Source: Candidatus Aerophobota bacterium
Lineage (GTDB): Bacteria; Aerophobota; Aerophobia; Aerophobales; Aerophobaceae
Length of the DNA: 6,368 nucleotides
Assembly (NCBI GenBank): GCA_030672545.1
Contig: DAOVGF010000046.1
Location: forward strand, 1 to 6,368
Direction: 5' to 3'
In this document: one piece after another, positions 6,277 through 6,368 of the stretch
Numbering within the stretch: position 1 is the stretch's first letter
How the letters are laid out: each line of letters starts with the position of its first letter
Translations under genes and position numbers: made by a program
The notes under the pieces: model-generated
The model's database searches: none
What the model was told of the DNA's origin: nothing
Seen by the model: only the letters and a program-made list of their open reading frames with translations

Positions 6277-6306
6277 TTTGGTTCCTCTGGTTCGTTTGGT
6301 TCCTCT
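6277..6306. repeat. short tandem repeat with 9-nt period upstream of mreB
   Basis: On the plus strand TTTGGTTCC (6277-6285), TCTGGTTCG (6286-6294) and TTTGGTTCC (6295-6303) share a TGGTTC core, and TCT follows. As a result the 12-mer TTTGGTTCCTCT occurs twice, 18 bp apart. On the minus strand an open frame reads it as E/P/N-rich residues. It looks like a small intergenic minisatellite. Confidence 0.6.
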
Positions 6307-6329
6307 AGGAAAAACCCCCACATTGTAGC

Positions 6330-6347
6330 GGTCCGATTCATCGGACC
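6330..6347. repeat. perfect GC-rich palindrome between mreB and the window edge
   Basis: GGTCCGA (6330-6336), loop TTCA and TCGGACC (6341-6347) form a perfect 7-bp stem, or 8 bp if the outer loop bases T and A pair. On the plus strand it is preceded by CATTGTAGC and followed by CTTTATT, which is a weak U-tract at best. It may be a dispersed REP-like palindrome or a terminator for a gene beyond the window; the single copy here cannot decide. Confidence 0.5.
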
Positions 6348-6368
6348 CTTTATTAAACTAAGTTTCAT

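Noticed and set aside
6330..6347. Palindrome as an operator for mreB
   Set aside because: It lies about 70 bp upstream of the -35 and no second copy or known regulator site is present, so there is no reason to prefer an operator over a dispersed repeat or terminator.
6258..6368. Open minus-strand frame of 36 codons ending before mreB
   Set aside because: It contains a palindrome and a short tandem repeat, and overlaps the -35 region of mreB. It reaches the window edge, so it could be a gene tail, but the support is too thin to list it as a gene.
1..6368. tRNA or rRNA genes, CRISPR arrays, insertion sequences or toxin-antitoxin pairs
   Set aside because: Reading both strands showed no tRNA cloverleaf, regularly spaced repeats, transposase motifs or small paired genes; nearly all bases are in seven housekeeping genes.

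Overview
The window is a compact stretch of chromosomal housekeeping genes from a bacterium with moderate, slightly AT-leaning base composition. It holds two gene clusters that converge near position 3810. The complete mreBCD set points to a rod-shaped, walled cell. gatC implies indirect aminoacylation of Gln-tRNA and/or Asn-tRNA. The tight packing, short MetRS and loose start-site signals would fit an uncultured lineage known from metagenomes, but no phylum can be assigned from the sequence alone.

Plus-strand cluster (about 30-3807): metG (methionyl-tRNA synthetase), rsmA/ksgA (16S rRNA adenine dimethyltransferase), mtnA (5-methylthioribose-1-phosphate isomerase) and gatC (amidotransferase subunit C). 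The spacings are 17 bp, an 11-bp overlap and a 4-bp overlap, so this is almost certainly one transcription unit. A plausible promoter sits just upstream of metG, overlapping what may be the tail of a preceding gene. Three of the genes serve translation (tRNA charging, ribosome maturation, tRNA-dependent amidation). The fourth, mtnA, salvages the methylthio moiety of SAM by-products, so methionine/SAM metabolism links metG, rsmA and mtnA.

Minus-strand cluster (6368 down to 3813): mreB, mreC and mreD in the usual order, encoding the actin-like filament, the periplasmic scaffold and the membrane subunit of the elongation machinery. mreC and mreD overlap by 4 bp. mreB and mreC are separated by a 51-bp spacer containing a hairpin over the mreB stop codon and an A/T palindrome. 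mreB has a near-consensus sigma70-type promoter placed so that transcription should start at or very near the ATG, which predicts a leaderless mRNA. Only 5 bp separate the gatC and mreD stop codons.

The stretch upstream of mreB (6227-6368) holds the promoter, a 9-nt-period repeat and a perfect GC-rich palindrome. No new defence, mobile or biosynthetic system is present. The points worth a second look are the leaderless mreB promoter, the repeats upstream of it, the mreB-mreC spacer, and the placement of mtnA and a gatC without gatAB.
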